64,000 nt of DNA from Neoarius graeffei (lineage: Eukaryota; Chordata; Actinopteri; Siluriformes; Ariidae), in the NCBI RefSeq assembly GCF_027579695.1, contig NC_083571.1, positions 73,418,279-73,482,278 on the forward strand, given 5' to 3'. Under the pieces are notes generated by a model. It did no database searches. It saw nothing but the letters and a program-made list of their open reading frames with translations, and was not told where the DNA came from. A program made the position numbers and the translations under genes. Shown here in pieces: positions 10,949 to 24,000 of the stretch. Within the stretch, counting starts at the first letter, position 1, and every line of letters begins with the position of its first letter.

Positions 10949-12497
10949 CAGTGGTGGCTGGTAGTCTTTCAAACAGGGGAGGCTGGTCGGTTACGATATT
11001 TCCAGATTTTAAAAGAAAAAACATCAATTTTGCCCATACTCTTGCCTCTGATCTGGCTGATTGTTGGCAGCATCACAAACTGTGAAATAACAGGTTCTTT
11101 TGGCCCATTAGCCTACTGTCCAATATACATGGTGGTGGTGTTGGGGGGGGGGGGGGGTGTTTATATTTTAACATTTTATATCTTAAAATTGTGGCATGTT
11201 GTTCAAAAATTGACCTTGGCTGTGTTTTTGTTTAAAAATGTTTTCCAAATTGTAGTTGTGTTTAATTCATATCCAGAAAAACATATATTCCAATATAATA
11301 TACTCAGCATAAACATTTTAAATAGATTCTATATTTTTGGTCCATCCATGACATATTACTAAAGTAGCCTATTTACTGTTGTTGATGTGGGTCACTTGCT
11401 GTTAGCCAATTCATTTTCTCGTACCAGGAGAGCTGAAAGGAATGAGTATTATTCCCTACCTATTTCACCAAGTCAATTTGAGGCATTGGTCTACCCTGCT
11501 CTTTAATTTTAATTTTTTCCTTGAAAGGAAGACTGGCAAATGGCTTCGCCAAAATTAAATCAGCAATGCTTGGCATCCGTGCACAGCTTTCTTGCTAGCT
11601 GACTAGCCCCCTCAAGTTCAAGTTCAGTCACTCAAATAAACGAAATTTCTGGAACTAAGATGGCAAACTTGACAACACTATATTTACACTTTATTTACAA
11701 TGAAAATATATACAAACTAAAAAAGCTGGTAGAAACCGTATGTAATGAATGAAATCGAAATGTAAGCCAATCTCTTACAATACACCACAGCACTTGCGAT
11801 TCCTCATGGGACTGAACTGATGTTGCCAGATACTGCTGACGTTATCCAGCCCAAAATATGTTCAAAACCCGCCAAAATGCACTTAAAACCGCAAAATTGG
11901 GAGGGAAATCGACCAATCTGGCAACACTGTCCACTGCCTGTCTATAGTTGAAAGGAGCTGTCAATCAAAGAAAATATCCGGCCGCTTTCACCAATCACCA
12001 GTCTCCTCACGGAAACTGCCATGTCCCTCCCATGTGAGGCTCGGAGTCCGTAGGCGGGCGTTTTCGCAGTATTTGACCAATAACCATCTTGCATTTTGAG
12101 ATTGAAAAGTGCATAGCTCCCAAATGCCGTTGAAGTCCATTGAGGCTGGGAGTCCGTGAGACTCTGTGGGCGGGCATTTTCGCAGTATTTGTCCAATAAT
12201 CGTCTTGCATTTTGAGATTGACAAGCATATAGCTCCCAATCCACTGAGGCTGCGCTGCATCGCGCTGTCACGAGGGGGAGAAACTCACGCACACATTAGG
12301 CGAACTGGAGAAAGTTATAACGGAATGATTTCGCACTGTAGTTGGGTTGAGCACATATATTTCTATGATTCTGGATCTGAAATAGCAGTGTTATAAGGTC
12401 AGCTATAACATAAGCCTAGCACAATTCATCCTACATGATGTTCATCATTTTTAGAGGAGGCTGAGCCTCCCTTGTTGTCTTAGAGCAATCGCCCGTG
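10949..12497. mobile_element. hAT-like non-autonomous element, 1.55 kb
   Basis: The ends are CAGTGGTGG... and ...GCCCGTG, which are imperfect inverted repeats sharing GGGAGGCT a little further in. It is flanked by an 8-bp duplication CCATGATC (10941-10948 and 12498-12505), as expected for hAT. The paralogous unit at about 44790-44815 lacks it. It holds a G-run near 11143-11157 and a 117-bp tandem duplication (12050-12285). No transposase is recognisable. Confidence 0.7.
12050..12285 (-). repeat. Two-copy 117-bp tandem repeat inside the hAT-like element
   Basis: GGCGGGCGTTTTCGCAGTAT begins near 12054 and recurs about 117 bp later near 12171. In both copies it is followed by the CATTTTGAGATTG segment and AGCTCCCAA. 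The minus-strand frames here are by-products of this repeat. Confidence 0.7.
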
Positions 12498-12505
12498 CCA
12501 TGATC

Positions 12506-13160
12506 CAAATGTTAGAATCAGTGTCTTTGTCCACAGTGTGCAGGTGACTTTTGCAGAATAGGTGATCCTCCCAGTGTTTCTCCTATGGGTGGCTCGCCAT
12601 CTTCTTTCCACAGCTCCAGGTGTTTTCACACACCAATGATCCCAAATAAAAAATCTGGCCAAATCCCCGTTCAAAACTAAAAAAAAACAGGATCCGGCAA
12701 CGTGGACAGCAGGTCAATACAATTTCTTCCCAAGAATGAAAGAAAAACAAGATGTAAAACGTCAAAATACTTTACTCCTATTTACTTTTTCTTTACCTCT
12801 CGTTTTCGACTTTTCCCTCTGCCATCTCTAGTGTTCTCCCTCCCTCCAGCTATGGCGCTGTAGTTACCTGATTGGCTGTTACCGCTGCACTTGATTTATT
12901 ATTGATCTAAGCTTCTATTAGTTTATTATCATATTCACCGAGGTTACACAGTCATTCCCCCATTCCTTTTTGCAGAACTGTTCAAGCTGAGAGAGGTTGC
13001 TTGCCTCAGCTGAGGGTATGTTGTGATCAAAGGCCAAAACACCCAGTGATGTGAACGTACCCAACTGATGATGTGTCATAATGGTAGTAACACCATCTAG
13101 AAGTCATCTGCCACTCAAATCATTTGCAGTGCTGGAACTTCAGAGAATGTAACTCACAGT
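12506..13160. other. Array spacer
   Basis: Matches about 44800-45980 except that the paralogue carries a solo LTR. No gene recognised. The sequence to the right is old Tc1 DNA. Confidence 0.6.
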
Positions 13161-13436
13161 CCTAGTAATCAGTCTGAATATCTGAAACAACAGGAATTTT
13201 AGCCCATTCCTCCGTACAGAACAGCTTCACCTCTGAGATGTTGGTGGGTTTTCTCGCATCAGCTGCTCGCTTCAGGTCGTTCCACAGCATTTCGATTGGA
13301 TTAAGGTCAGGACTTTGACTTGGCCATTCCAAAACATTAACTTTATTCTTCTTTAACCATTCTTTGGTAGAATGACTTGTGTGCTAATGATCATTGTCTT
13401 GCTGCATGATCCAGCTCCTCTTGAGATTCAGTTTTT
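13161..13436 (-). pseudogene. Tc1-like transposase C-terminal fragment
   Basis: Minus-strand remnant with the Tc1 catalytic end: QQDND.., then WPSQSPDLNPIEMLWNDLK. Relative to the paralogue at 45973-46266, this copy has an in-frame TAG (13384-13386) in place of K after QQDNDH. Only the C-terminal ~90 codons remain; a LINE lies directly upstream in its reading direction. Confidence 0.85.
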
Positions 13437-15190
13437 TTTCTTTTTTTCACTCAATTAAAAACAATACATAAAGACATCTAAACATAATACATTTGGATTG
13501 TGCTGGGGAAGGTGGAGACCAATAAGGTCTATAAGAGTTCTTCCCCATGTTTCCTAGTATTACAACGGATTAATTATAATAACTAAAGGTGATGAAACAA
13601 AAGTGTAAAACAACAACTAATAACCATAACAACTAAATGATAACAAATAAATAGATAATAACTAATATTAAGTAAATTAACGAAAGTAATAAGTAAAGAA
13701 ATAACAAAAAATGACTAATTAGTGAAAATTTAGCAACTAAGTTAACAAGCAAATTATATCAATTCAATAAATAATAAATAAAAAAATAATAATGAAAAAA
13801 ATACAACAACTTAAGAAATGCAACCAAGATATAAGGAGGAAATAAAAAACCAATGAATAGGAAATTAGGTAAATAATTGGTTGTGTATTAGAGAATTTTT
13901 TAGCATGTTCTTAAAGATGGATAATGATTTGCAGAGCTGTAAGTTCCGATTTAAACTATTCCAAACTTGTGGGCACCTGAACATCATGGAGAACATACGT
14001 TGCTGGGTTTTTACTCGGATCTGTTTCAAATTTTCCTCTGCCTTGTACTGCATTGATGGAAATCCGAGTTATAGTTAAAAAGACCCTTAAATTTATTTGG
14101 TATAGAAGAACTATAGTTAATTATTTTATGGACAAAAAGACAAATTTGTAGCTTGTTTATATCGTATACAGTTATTACTTTTAGATTACTAAACAGCAAT
14201 GTGGAGGGGAATGTGTACAAGACATTTGAAACGATCTGGACGAAGCGTTTTTGAAGAAGGAGTAGTGGCTTTAGTGAAGTAGAGTATGTACTAGCCCATA
14301 CTATGTTACTATATGCTAGATAGGGATATATCAAACTATAGTATAGTATAATGAATGTTTTCGAAGATAGAATATTTGCAATTTTTCTGATGATACCTAT
14401 GTTTTTATAAATTTTTTGGCAAATAAGGTCGATATGTTTTTTCCAAGTAAGTTTTTCATCGATGGTGAAACCTTAAAAACGTGTGTGTGTTACTTGATCA
14501 ATGGGTATGTTTTTAATAGCTATTTTTACATTTTCTTTATTGTATTTTTTATTCTTCCCCGTAAAAATAATAAAAAAATTTTTCTTGACATTTAAGGACA
14601 ATTTATTTGCTTGGAACCATTTGTTTATTTTATCTAATTCACAATTTATTCTACTTACTAATATATCAAGATTTGAGTGTGATGTAGCTTGTTATAATAG
14701 TGCATATATTTTATCAGATACATAAGCTAAATCGTTGATATAGATGAGGAATAACAGGGGACGCAGAATAGAACCTTGCGGAACGCCACAGGAGATTGGG
14801 TTTGTATTTGAAGAATAGATATTATTGGAAACATACTGTTTTCTATTTGATAAGTAATCTTTTAATCAGGTGAAAACATAGCCATGAAAACCATAACAGT
14901 TAAGTTTCTCCATTAATATTTCGTGTTCCACCGTATCGAAGGCCTTCGATAAATAAAAAAAAAAAACTCCAATGGTGAATTCATTCTTTTCTATAGCCGA
15001 GGTGATTTTATCTACTAAATTCAAGAGGGTCATGTACGTTGAGTGATGTTTTCGGAATCCATATTGCTTTTTGTGGAGTATGCTATTCTCTTCCAGGTGC
15101 TGCAAAATTCTGCTAATTTCTCAAGAACCTTTGAAGAGACTGGCAAAATAGAGATTGGCAGGTAATTTGACAATAAACAGGGGTCTCCAG
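13437..15190 (-). mobile_element. LINE (L2/CR1/Jockey-like) fragment, unit A
   Basis: Non-LTR retrotransposon read on the minus strand, with an AT-rich 3' part at 13437-13870. Coding remains include the RT region KAFDTVEHEIL (about 14930) and the C-terminal part with ASTYSTSLKPLLLLQKRF (14026-14334). The FADDT catalytic segment is deleted (around 14690), and several frames are broken. A closely matching copy is at 46267-48042, because the block was duplicated after insertion. Confidence 0.8.
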
Positions 15191-16448
15191 CAGGGCTTTA
15201 CATTAACTTTTTTGCTCACCGGTCACTGTGGCTAGTGGTTTTCCCGAGTCACTAGCCATTCAGCCTTTTCACTAGCCACAATTTTGTTGCCAGGAAATCG
15301 CAGTTTTTTCTTCACCATGATACGTTAAAGTTTGGAAGATCTAGATTTATGAATGGCAGCGTATAATGTATCTCTACAGTAGCACTCAAGTATTCAGTGC
15401 TGTTAAGGTAGCTCCCTATATGAAAACATGCACCTAATTCAGACAAAAATATAAACAGAGTATTCTGTTTATTGAACTCAAATTCAAGCCCCTGACAATA
15501 TGAAATATCATATATGAAAAATAACATTCAGTACAACTGAACTGATTCTAATATTAAAAGTGCAATTCAAAACATTTATCATTGAAAAACATTTGATGTT
15601 TTGATATGCAAGTATTATTATGTATTATCTATTAATAGTCTGTGTGTGTGTGTGTGTGAACATGTGTAGAGAGAGACATTAAATGTCCTCATTACATTCA
15701 TCATCAGATGAGTCTGAATGGTCCATGAAAAATGGTCTTCGTGACCTGAGGCATCCAGCAGGCCATAAGTTGATAGCTGGGGCAGGATCAACTTCTTTCC
15801 AATCGCTTGAAGGTTTCTAAACAGCAGCTCCATCCTCTCCAGCTCAGCCAACTTCATGACAGCCAGGGACTGAAAGCAATGCTGTCCTGTAGTGACCAGC
15901 CGTCTTCGCCTGTTTTGATGTTATAGTACCGATGTGTGCATTTGACTTTTCGTGCTTCTTTATAGTTTCGAGTTTAAAATTACTGGTACCTGTCTTTGCC
16001 AGACTTTCTCCAGTCTTTGCAGTACATTGTATTTTCAGTTTTGCTATGAACTAGCCAATCTCACCCGAACTTCCATTTGTCATTGAACTGTCTTATCTTG
16101 CTATTAGCGTCTTGTTCATCTCCATGGCCGCAGCCAGCTCTGAGGCCCCCGCGGTCCGGACCTCGGTCATTTTGAAGAGCTGAAAATACATTTATACGCT
16201 AAATATTCAACTGGATAAAAAAAATAAAGAATAACATTAAAATGTCTCCATAAAAAGTGGATTGTTAATGATTTTAAACGTTGATTCTGTATCTGTTGGG
16301 TGCACGTGGCTCTGAGACCAAGAACACAAAAGCGAATGAGTGCACGTATGACTTGGGGGAGGAACGCAGTGCAGGAGACACGGGGTTTCCATGGTAACCA
16401 TCAGCACACTTTCATGAAGCTGTTAAATTTACATTTTCAAACTTCATA

Positions 16449-16546
16449 GTCAGCTGGGATAGGCTCCATCTTGCCTGCGACCCTGTAGAACAGGATAAAG
16501 TGGCTAGAGATAATGAGATGAGATGAGATGAGATGAGATGAGATGA
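16449..16546 (+). mobile_element. SINE 3' fragment (DANA/Mermaid type)
   Basis: Contains only the 3' end: GGGATAGGCTCCATCTTGCC, then TAAAGTGGCTAGAGATAATG and a (GAGAT)n tail. The tRNA-derived head is missing. The duplicate at 51012-51108 has the same truncation. Confidence 0.8.
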
Positions 16547-16575
16547 AAAAATAAATATATTATTTCCCAGCTTAA

Positions 16576-16673
16576 CGTCGGTCCATATTGTGAAATACTG
16601 TGACCTCAGCCCTGAGGCCTAGGTAAGTATTTTCAAGACCTCGGTCACGGTATTTCATGATACGGACCCCCCC
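16576..16673. repeat. Short hairpin repeat (about 98 bp)
   Basis: Imperfect inverted repeat. GTGAAATACTGTGACCTC on the left pairs with GACCTCGGTCACGGTATTTC on the right. The copy at 51124-51213 is better preserved. This is likely a tiny fold-back repeat. Confidence 0.6.
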
Positions 16674-18150
16674 CAGCTGGTAAATAATACACACACACGA
16701 TGGTACTGTTCTGTCCCGGGTTATGAGAGATGCGTTACACTGATTCTGACAACATGATGACATCATGGCTACAGCCTACAAAAAAAAAAAAAAACTTATG
16801 AATGAGTAGGTACGCCTTTTCAACCAACAGGGAACAGGTTCTTGAACCAAATCCATTCAGGATTCTTTGAACAAGAACAGAATCCGTTCTTTGTGGGTCA
16901 AAAAGGGGTAACGTCCCAGTTCGGTTATACTAAACATAGGCACTAATGGAACGCTGCTCAGCCAATCAAATTAGTGAGTCTGTATATTACTGAACTTTTG
17001 TATAATTAGTTAATTAGCTGATTATAGCTGAACCAGGGGGAAATGGTGCATTCCAGGACCACATTCAGGAACCTGTGGTGTAATGTGAACGTGGCCATGT
17101 TTTGCCTCTCGTGGCTTTCCATATAGGATGCGCCATCAAAACCCTGTGTTCAGTATCTTGAAAGAGGCTAAAGAGGAGGTCAAGAGGAGCTCATATGACT
17201 CTCTGAGCAGATCGGGTTTACTTTTCAGGTTTACTCCGTACTACATGTGCAGCAGCGCAGTTGTAGCCTGCCTTGTTTGTGATTTTAAAAATAAATCATT
17301 CGATAAGCCAAAGCAATAGAGTGGAAAGTTTCAACTTATGTTTGCCTTGGATAACTTTGCCTAAAACATGGTGGTGTATACTGATTTTTCCCCCCAGAAT
17401 TATTTGTGTGTGTGTGTGTAGGTGTAACGGATGCCATTGTTAATGTATCTCAGTTCCATAGGCTGCATGGTTAGGGTAACTTTTGTCCTCATTGCTTGGG
17501 GCAGATCAAACCATTACACAAGCTTAAATTATTCTTACTCTTGCCACATATACATGATTTTTTTTTTCAAAACTTACGATATTCAGTTCAAACACCATTA
17601 AAAGTAATTTCAGGAACAGATCACTTGTGTGATGTGTAATTCACCCTCTCATTTCAATATGGCGAACATGTTTGGGCGCGCGCTTAGTGCATCACGGACC
17701 TCTGGGATTTTACAATGCTGCTCCGGCGCTGCGCATCTCTGCCCCTTTTCCCTGAGCAGCAGGGTTTGAAACTCCAGCTATATGCCGCCAAATAGTGCGC
17801 TTGTCAGTCGTCAGCAACTTTGTTGCTTTGTTCATTAACCGCAGGTTACCGCATCACTGATTTTATCTGACGTTAATGAACATTCCAAACAATTCTAACA
17901 TGTTGTCAAAATGTTTATGCAGGTGCTCATGGGAGTTGTAGGCGCGTAATATCACATTGCAATGCGTTTATTAGATCAGATGCCTTCAGAGAAAACTACA
18001 ATTAAAATATATTGTATACCACAGAATAAACCACCCGCCAAAGTGGCTAGTGGGACTAAAGTCATTACCCGCCAAAGCCGAATTTTAGCCGCATTTGGCG
18101 GGTGGGCGGGTGCTAATGTAAAGCCCTGGGCTCTGCTGGGACAGACAGTA

Positions 18151-18964
18151 GGGGAAACCGGGTATGGTTGTAACACGGGGGGAGTTGTAACGCCACTAAT
18201 TCCACCAATCAGGGATAAGATACAAGTCATGTGGCAATTAGAATCTCTTCATAGTTCCTTTTCGACCACGCATGGACATTTGGAAATCGTTGGCGCAAGT
18301 TCTCACGGAGAGAAGTGAAAAAAACAAAGTCTGAGGTAAGAAAGTAACTTTTTTTATATATTATTTTTTTTCCTAGTGCTTTACACATTGTAGGTAACGT
18401 TGTATGAGTTATATCAGGTCAAACTACAGTCTCTAAGGTAAAGAATGGTGTACTTATCCCCTGCTAATGTCAAAGCACCATGCTAATACAGCTAGCTAAG
18501 CAATGGATGACAGTGGTGGGGTAGGTTGTAACATTAAACATTAAATGTAAACATTATGCTTTTTATATTTTGTTTATAACATTAATATGATCTTAATTTT
18601 CAATATGGAGAGTGGATTGTATGTCATACAACATAGTTGGTGAATCTATTTTCCATGTTCATGCAATAAATCTGCATATGAAATGGACTACTGTTTTTTT
18701 TCTGTGTTTTAACTACCTGTTACAACCTACCCCAATACGTGTTGCAACCTACCCCCAGTAGTGTGGTAGGTTGTAACAAAGGTACACTCTGTATTTGACA
18801 TAATCAGACAAATTTTGTGATGTAGTTGAGGAGATTTAAATGGTTGCAAACTGCAGTAGACAAATGTGGGTACTTTGCCTAAAAGTTCTACAACTGTAGT
18901 TTAAAAAGAAATGAGAGTTTTATGTGCTGAAGAAAAATGTGTTACAACCATACCCGGTCTCCCT
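18151..18964. mobile_element. TA-flanked MITE with TTGTAAC subterminal motifs
   Basis: 814-bp insertion flanked by TA (18149-18150 and 18965-18966). The ends are about 26-bp inverted repeats containing ACCGGGTATGGTTGTAACAC. Empty sites are present in the two other units (GACAGTACGTGATACTG near 37746; GACAGTACATGATACTG near 51719). Inside, GGTAGGTTGTAACA or its complement occurs at least four more times (around 18521, 18717, 18738 and 18765). No open frame for a transposase, so it is non-autonomous. The superfamily is uncertain; a TA duplication fits Tc1/mariner or ISL2EU-like elements. Confidence 0.75.
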
Positions 18965-18966
18965 TA

Positions 18967-19391
18967 CGTGATACTGCGACAAGGCAGCTCCTCTACTGTA
19001 CTTTAGTGAGGCCCTGCCTTGAATATGCATGTAATTTATGGTCACCATGCACAGTAAAGCACAAAGCTCGAATACAGAGCATTCAGAGACATGCAACTAA
19101 GTTTATTCTAAATTAACCTCCTTCTGCTGTCTGCTACACAGAAAGACTTAAATCTCTGAAACATTTACCGTTGGAACATAGGCGTGAGATTAGTGACTTG
19201 ATACTGTTTTATAAGATTCGGTCTGGCATTACTACTGCTAATTTTTCCAGCTTACTAATTTCTGCTCCATCTTGCTATTCCACCCGGAACTTTTGGTATT
19301 TGTGCAAGGGAAAATTGTCAGTTGGGTCTATCCGTCCTGTAATTTTCGCCTGTCAATCAGTTCTGTATGGATTTATGACGAACTCTGTGAA
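18967..19391 (+). pseudogene. LINE reverse transcriptase 3' fragment, unit A
   Basis: Plus-strand tail of a CR1/L2/Jockey-type non-LTR element. The frame reads LLYC..VRPCLEYA, then LPLEHRREISDLILFYKIR (about 19171), typical of the region after the catalytic palm. It is followed directly by a (CTAAA)n tail. Stops interrupt it. Paralogous copies start at 37747 (cut short) and 51715. Confidence 0.8.
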
Positions 19392-19462
19392 ACTAAACTA
19401 AACTAAACTAAACTAAACTAAACTAAACTAAACTAAACTAAACTAAACTAAACTAAACTAAA
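19392..19462 (+). repeat. (CTAAA)n microsatellite, LINE tail
   Basis: About 14 perfect repeats of the 5-bp unit at the 3' end of the LINE fragment. The unit-C copy has two arrays (52411-52475 and 52489-52552). Confidence 0.9.
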
Positions 19463-20160
19463 AACCTGCTTCAGCCCAAACTGATCAACTGAGTTCTTTG
19501 CTTCTTTTCTGTCCTGGCACGATAACTTCATCTGATGGTTTGAAGAGGGATAGAAAAGTGTTGCTGAGATTAAAAAGTTTTGGTGGGACTTCAACTAAAA
19601 TTCATTATTTTACTGGTATTCTTTTTCACATCCAGTGCAACTGAATTGGAATGATCTGAGGAATGCGTTTAGTTTTACTAGTTAAACATTATATTTACTG
19701 TACTTATAAACAAGATTGTAATTTGTGAGTGAAAATAAATGTCTTCATTATAGCATTCATTTTAAAAAGATCAGATTTTGTCTTTTTTAAATGTTGTACA
19801 GAGAATGGTGACACAAGGGTGTGGTCACAGTGTACAGTATGACCGACATTACAGGCATTTTGCAGACGCTCTGATCCAGAGTGACGTACAACAGACCCAA
19901 AGCAGCCTGGGGAGCAGTTGGGGGGGGGGGGGGTGTCAGGTGTTTTACTCAAGGGCACTTCAGTGATTCCTGCTGGTCCAGGGACTCAGACCTGTGACCT
20001 TTTGGTCCAAAAGCTGCTTCTCTAATTATTAGGCCATGGCTTCCAACAGAAAATCCTCTGAGAGCATTAATCTAATTTAAAATCACATTCTAAATTTTAT
20101 TTTTACCCTTTCTTTATCCTGCTATAAATAAACGAAAATGGCAGGAAGCGTCATTTGGTA
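19463..20160. other. Spacer with a teleost short interspersed repeat
   Basis: 19850-20040 carries the widespread fish repeat CATTTTGCAGACGCTCTGAT...CAGAGTGACGTACAAC, with a G-run (19920-19933). The rest is shared with 52556-53340 and partly with 37868-37990. No gene seen. Confidence 0.6.
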
Positions 20161-20349
20161 ATAATGTTGTTTTTCAGGTTGTCAGCCAAGCTGTGATTGG
20201 CTTCCAGGCCTTTTTGACATCATGGGTTTTGCATCATGAGAGTAAATACGTTGTTACTCCTGTTGAATAAATATCCCATTTACCTGCTCGATATTTTACA
20301 CTTTGCCACTAGACTGAGAACACTCCATCTCTGCTACCTGTGGACTCAG
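20161..20349 (+). promoter_or_regulatory. Promoter and non-coding first exon of SEA gene copy 1
   Basis: An inverted CCAAT box (GATTGG, 20195-20200) and a TATA-like AATAAATAT (20266-20274) precede a likely start near 20297. The presumed 5'UTR exon ends TGTGGACTCAG at 20349, followed by donor GTGAGT. The same arrangement exists at 38127-38210. It is missing from copy 3. The start site is inferred from spacing only. Confidence 0.5.
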
Positions 20350-20609
20350 GTGAGTTATTACTTTACTTTGTCCTGAGAATCACCAGACTGTAAGATGATA
20401 TAAAATGTATCAGGCTCTTATAGACAATTTAAATATTAAGATATTTAATATTCACTGAAACATTATGCTTAAAAATGTTATATTCACTTACAGTGTAGAT
20501 GATGGAATATTTTGTCTGATGTCAAGAAAATTGCTTCAAATAAACAAATTAATTAATTAATTACAACTATTTATAATATCTTATTCTAATTACACAGCTG
20601 TCATTTAAA

Positions 20610-20654
<45 letters not shown>

Positions 20655-21012
20655 GTTGTTGTTGTTGTTGTTGTTTTTGTTGTTGTTGTTATTGTTGTTG
20701 TTCCTGTACCTTTATTTATTCTGAACTTTTCAAAAAGTTACAAAGCGCTTTACAAGCATTAAAACATTTCAAAACTGAGACGAGTGAAATTAGGCAATTA
20801 AAATAATGAAAAATAAAATGGAAAAGCAAGAGCATTAATAAAAAACCATGTATGAATACATATTGAAAATAAATAAAATAGAAATAAAATAGGGGGAAAA
20901 TGACAACAGTAATAATAAAACAGAGAAGATAAGTAAGATAACTGAGAAACTTTGCTTGCATAGCTGATGTATAATCTGATATATAATTTACTTTCAGGTT
21001 GTAAACAACACC

Positions 21013-24000
21013 ATGGACAGGAAGATTATACTGGCCGTTTTGTGTCTGATTGGTAAGTGTTCACTGAACTTCATCTCAGTTTCTGTCATCATTTCTATTA
21101 TCCTGCTGAAATATATTTGCTAGAAATAGCATTGTAGATTAATTTTTAGGTTATTTTTTAAATTTAAGTATTGTCAGTTTACACATTATACTAAAGTTCC
21201 TCGAGAACTGTGACATTTGTGACACAATAACATTGGCAGTAAACCACAAAACTGTCAAACTTGCTCTTGGTTCTAATGTTTATCTTCATTTGTCTATGAA
21301 TTCTGCGATGAATAGTGAGTGATCTATTGATTTATCCTGATATCTCGTGTTGAGTGCTTGGCCTTTTATCACAAAGAACTTATCAGTGTCTTGTTTTCAC
21401 TTAGATGCATATCTGTACTGAAGTATAGAAACAGACAAAGTGTGCCTTTCAGAATGATCGTGAGACAGATTATTTCAGAAGGTTTCATTGTGTAAACAGC
21501 ATGATGGTGGTAGCTCAGCAATGCCTAACTGGATATATCTGCTGATGGTCATATTTGTGACATATCCTGCTTTAATAAGTCGATTAATTTAATTTGAATA
21601 TCATTATGTCCCAATGGTTGGGTTGAAACGCTGTCTTGATGTCATCCATCAAGTCCTTATTTGAGATGGTTCTTGTCATTTGCAGATCACATCTGATGAT
21701 CTATACTCAGGAAATGTTGCAGTTGGTCAAACAGAGAAGAGTAGTATAGAGGAGAAATATTCCAAATGTTCCATGGAAAATACACACTGCTTTCTTTTTA
21801 TTAACATTGTTTACTTCCAGCATTTAAAAAGGTGGAGGGGCAGGGAATAACATCTATAATTTATATATAATTTAAAAGTTTATATTTAACTTTTGGCATT
21901 TGAAATTGAAATGTGTTTCATCTGAATAACAAAAAGAGTACACAGAAAAGTTCTAACCCTTTAATTCAAGCAAAAAAAAAAAAAAACCCACAAAACTTAG
22001 TTTTTTCATTTCTCCTTTTATGTAATTTGTACTTTGATATAGATGTGCTCAGTCCGTTAACTTTCAGTTTCTCCTCCAAAATTATTTTCGTGGAAGATTA
22101 ATGATAGAGTAAATAATCCACTTCATTCACATTCATTCCACCTGTGAGTGAGTCTGTACTGCGCCTCCTGGCGACGTGTTACGGAAACGTCACCAACATG
22201 GACTAGAATATATTAACCCATTGGGGCTCAAAACTCAGTGGGTGTGTGTTAGAACCTGTGTCTGTCTCAGTTCAGATGCGTTGACGTAAGAGCGCTCTGG
22301 AGCAGGGTTAAAACAAACCACACGAGTTAAATCAATCTGGTTTATTCAGGCACTGCTCAGTGATACACAGAGAGAGCAGGGTTTATATACATCAGAAGCT
22401 TGCGTGACAAGATAAGTAAGGGGCTCGGGGGCACAAGGTCAACTCGCCAGATAAGGAGTCGTTTTTATTATACATGAAAGAGCAGACCATACACCCCCTA
22501 GAACAGGAGGAACCAGGAATGTGGTTTCAGCGAAACTAGAAGGTACAGAGAAAATAAAAGAGTATGTTCTCGCGATTATGCACGTTTACCAGGGTGTGAA
22601 AGGGTCATAAAGCTCAGGACAGCTATGCACGAGAACACACACAATCTTACAATCCCCTCTTTTATACTTTGTTTACAGAGTATAACTACAGTTTAGACTC
22701 TAACGTATTGACAGACATAACAAGACTGATTAGTATGTTGTTTAGCAGTCCAATTGGCAAATCGCCAAAAAACGTTGTCCTCGTGGCTGGCTTGAGCGGG
22801 ATTCCCTGCTCCAAGCGCTAAGACCAATACCAGAAGGAAAGTCATACTGGTCACTGACTTTGTTCTTTCTGTGTCCACAGGATGTAGATAGTTGAAGGTA
22901 GCCCAGGCTCACGTGTCTTCCAGATTCCTCAGTTCAGAAGTCTGCGGGACGCACCGACCATCCCCTCTTTGTAGATCAGCCGAAACCGGATCACTCCGGA
23001 TGCTGGAAAGGGGATCCCTGAAAAGGCCGTCAGCTATTGTCACAGCAACTTTCTGTAACATAAAAACCTGTTAAGCATCAACAATATAGATTTCTATTAC
23101 ATTGGAGCCTTCTTTATTCGACTGGCATGAATCCACTGTGGAAAAAGGTCAGTTAGTACAGCCGTTCGAGTTACAGCGAGCACATCCGTGGGTTCACTGT
23201 AGGGCGGTTCCTCCAAAGGAGCGCCTAATTTAGCGAATTTCTTTACCAACACTTTATCCCCTACCTCAAAGGGGTGAGTGGGTGCCTCAGGAATGGGAGG
23301 CTTTTTGGAATTTAGTCTCGTCCAGTACTCATCAAGTACCCGCATGAGACCCACGGCGTACTCACTGAGATGTACATCAAGATCACTCGTTCCTATAGCC
23401 TGCATACCTCTGCGCCAGGGTGTAGGAAAAGGCCGGCCCATCACGAGCTCGTACGGAGACAGGTTGTCGAGGGCCACTTGAGCGGTCATTCGCATGTCAG
23501 CGAGGACTAAGGGTAAAACTTGTACCCAATTTTTAGTGCCGGTTTCTTGCATTGCCTTGCGCAGCTTACCCTTGATTGTTCTATTTGCGCGCTCCACAAT
23601 GCCGGAGGATTGTGGATGGTACGGGATGTGGAATCGCCAAAGGATTTTTAGGTCCTTACATAGTTCTTGTGTCACCTTAGAGGTGAACGGCGTCCCTTTG
23701 TCAGAGTCTATCCCTACCGGGAGGCCATAACGCGGAATGATTTCTTGCGTCAATTTGTTTACCGCCGTGCGAGCGTCTTCTTTCCCGCAAGGGAAAGCCT
23801 CCACCCATCGTGAAAATTTGTCGACCATGACCAAAAGATACTTAAAGGGGCCCTGCTTTGGCATGTGAGTGAAGTCAATCTGCCATTCCTGGAACGGCGT
23901 GTCAGGTATGGGAAGGTGCTGATGTACCGCGCCTGGTTTAGATGGATTATTCTGGGCGCACGTTAAACATCTGTCTAGAATGTGATGTACATCGGTGTGT

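Larger units (their letters stand above)
15191..18128. mobile_element. Large hAT-like element, unit A
   Basis: Terminal inverted repeats CAGGGCTTTACATTAAC (15191-15207) and GCTAATGTAAAGCCCTG (18112-18128) match at 16 of 17 positions. Near the right end there is a GC-rich CCCGCCAAA / TTTGGCGGG hairpin region, as in other teleost hAT elements. The direct repeats expected at the flanks are degenerate. Further copies are 32881-37726 (left end missing, another insertion inside) and 48043-51699. No intact transposase. The short frames at 15618-15857 (-) and 17128-17319 (+) lie inside and are conserved only because of the duplication. Confidence 0.65.

Noticed and set aside
10919-11362. 147-codon ORF as a gene
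   Set aside because: It crosses the left border of a hAT-like insertion, contains a poly(G) run and resembles no family I know.
12007-12292. Overlapping minus-strand ORFs as genes
   Set aside because: Produced by the 117-bp tandem repeat inside a hAT-like element.
17128-17319. Small ORF as a conserved host gene
   Set aside because: It lies inside a hAT-like element and the paralogue differs only by replacement changes; length is kept because the duplication is recent.
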